DNA from: Clostridia bacterium
GTDB lineage: Bacteria; Bacillota_A; Clostridia; Christensenellales; Borkfalkiaceae
Assembly (NCBI GenBank): GCA_017462425.1
Contig: JAFTRD010000074.1
Span: 1-5,640, forward strand
DNA: 5,640 nt
Reading direction: 5' to 3'
The notes beneath the pieces are model-generated. The model had not been told where the DNA came from and ran no database searches. It saw only the letters and a list, made by a program, of their open reading frames with translations. The number at the start of each line of letters is the position of its first letter. Position 1 is the first letter of the stretch. Of the stretch, positions 5,435-5,640 are shown one piece after another. A program made the translations under genes and the position numbers.

Positions 5435-5449
5435 CCGTAAAAATTACGG
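5435..5449. promoter_or_regulatory. XRE operator 1 (palindrome CCGTAAAAATTACGG)
   Basis: A 15-bp palindrome with 6-bp arms CCGTAA/TTACGG around AAA, identical to 5464-5478. It sits 12 bp before the xre start codon, against its -10 region. Size and form fit an XRE dimer site; binding by the adjacent regulator is inferred. Confidence 0.8.
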
Positions 5450-5456
5450 AAAAATC

Positions 5457-5485
5457 TTGACAACCGTAAAAATTACGGCTATAAT
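5457..5485 (+). promoter_or_regulatory. Consensus sigma-A promoter of the small cysteine-rich gene
   Basis: Perfect TTGACA (5457-5462) and perfect TATAAT (5480-5485) at the optimal 17-bp spacing. Operator 2 fills 15 of the 17 spacer bases. The start is expected near 5492, leaving a leader of about 14 nt with the ribosome binding site at its very 5' end. A promoter this strong implies tight repression by default. Confidence 0.9.
5464..5478. promoter_or_regulatory. XRE operator 2 (palindrome CCGTAAAAATTACGG)
   Basis: Identical to operator 1, 29 bp away centre to centre, just under three helical turns. It lies between the -35 and -10 hexamers of the plus-strand promoter, so a bound repressor would exclude RNA polymerase. 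Confidence 0.82.
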
Positions 5486-5505
5486 ATAAAAAGAGGTTTA
5501 CGATT

Positions 5506-5640
5506 ATGAAAATACAAGAAGAAGAAAAAACTTGCAAAAATTGCAAATATTTTTTACAGCATTACGTCAAGAACGGCATAAAATACGTTCCGACGTATTT
5601 CGGACATTGTATCAACGGGGATTTGCCGAAGAAAGAGCAG
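5506..5640 (+). CDS. Small cysteine-rich protein, possibly zinc-binding (C-terminus beyond window)
   Basis: The frame opens at the ATG at 5506 and runs off the window after 45 residues. A GAGG ribosome binding site (5493-5496) lies 9 nt upstream. The product starts with an acidic stretch, then CKNCKYFLQHYVKNG, an aromatic segment and FGHCINGD, ending in KK as seen. The CxxC pair (Cys10, Cys13) plus Cys35 and a nearby His34 look like part of a metal-binding knuckle; a fourth ligand would be expected in the missing part. It resembles small uncharacterised clostridial proteins with a CKxCxxF-QHY start, but I cannot name a family or function. No membrane segment or signal peptide is visible. It is driven by the consensus promoter under operator 2, so it is the first gene of the repressor-controlled unit. 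Confidence 0.75.
   Translation, partial: MKIQEEEKTCKNCKYFLQHYVKNGIKYVPTYFGHCINGDLPKKEQ

Noticed and set aside
5331..5546. 71-residue minus-strand open frame across the xre promoter region
   Set aside because: It overlaps xre, both operators and the small gene; composition is that of non-coding AT-rich DNA.

Overview
The window looks like chromosome of a low-to-mid GC Firmicute, probably an uncultured gut-type member of the Clostridia. This is inferred from strong AGGAGG-type ribosome binding sites, an SHMT, HisRS and HslUV of Firmicute flavour, and consensus sigma-A-like promoters; no gene here fixes the species. Positions 1-5090 hold housekeeping genes, all on the + strand: the 3' end of hslV (2-307), hslU (321-1631), hisS (1876-3123), a thioredoxin gene trxA (3395-3718) and glyA (3794-5044). 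hslV and hslU are a tight pair encoding the peptidase and the ATPase unfoldase of one protease. glyA has its own extended -10 promoter and ends in a clear intrinsic terminator.

The gaps between the housekeeping genes are not ordinary spacers. The gaps after hslU, hisS and glyA (about 1638-1857, 3122-3343, 5091-5210) carry three members of one family of hairpin-rich elements. The first two share an 83-nt left part (about 90% identical, no gaps), similar total lengths (220 and 222 nt) and a similar right end (ACCCRAGTT). The third is more diverged but keeps the hairpin order. Most hairpins are perfect stems with three-base loops, and several stems differ between copies at both partner positions, so pairing is kept while sequence changes. 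One 39-nt block of the first element recurs exactly, but inverted, in the second. I consider this the most unusual content of the window.

From about 5210 the character changes to AT-rich, accessory-looking DNA. A 70-residue XRE-family repressor gene on the minus strand diverges from a small cysteine-rich gene (5506 onward, cut by the window end). The 83-bp space between them holds two identical 15-bp palindromes, CCGTAAAAATTACGG. One exactly occupies most of the 17-bp spacer of a perfect TTGACA/TATAAT promoter for the small gene, and the other abuts the -10 region of the repressor gene. This is a compact, autoregulated switch. The repressor transcript is predicted to be leaderless or nearly so. 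What the switch controls lies beyond the window.
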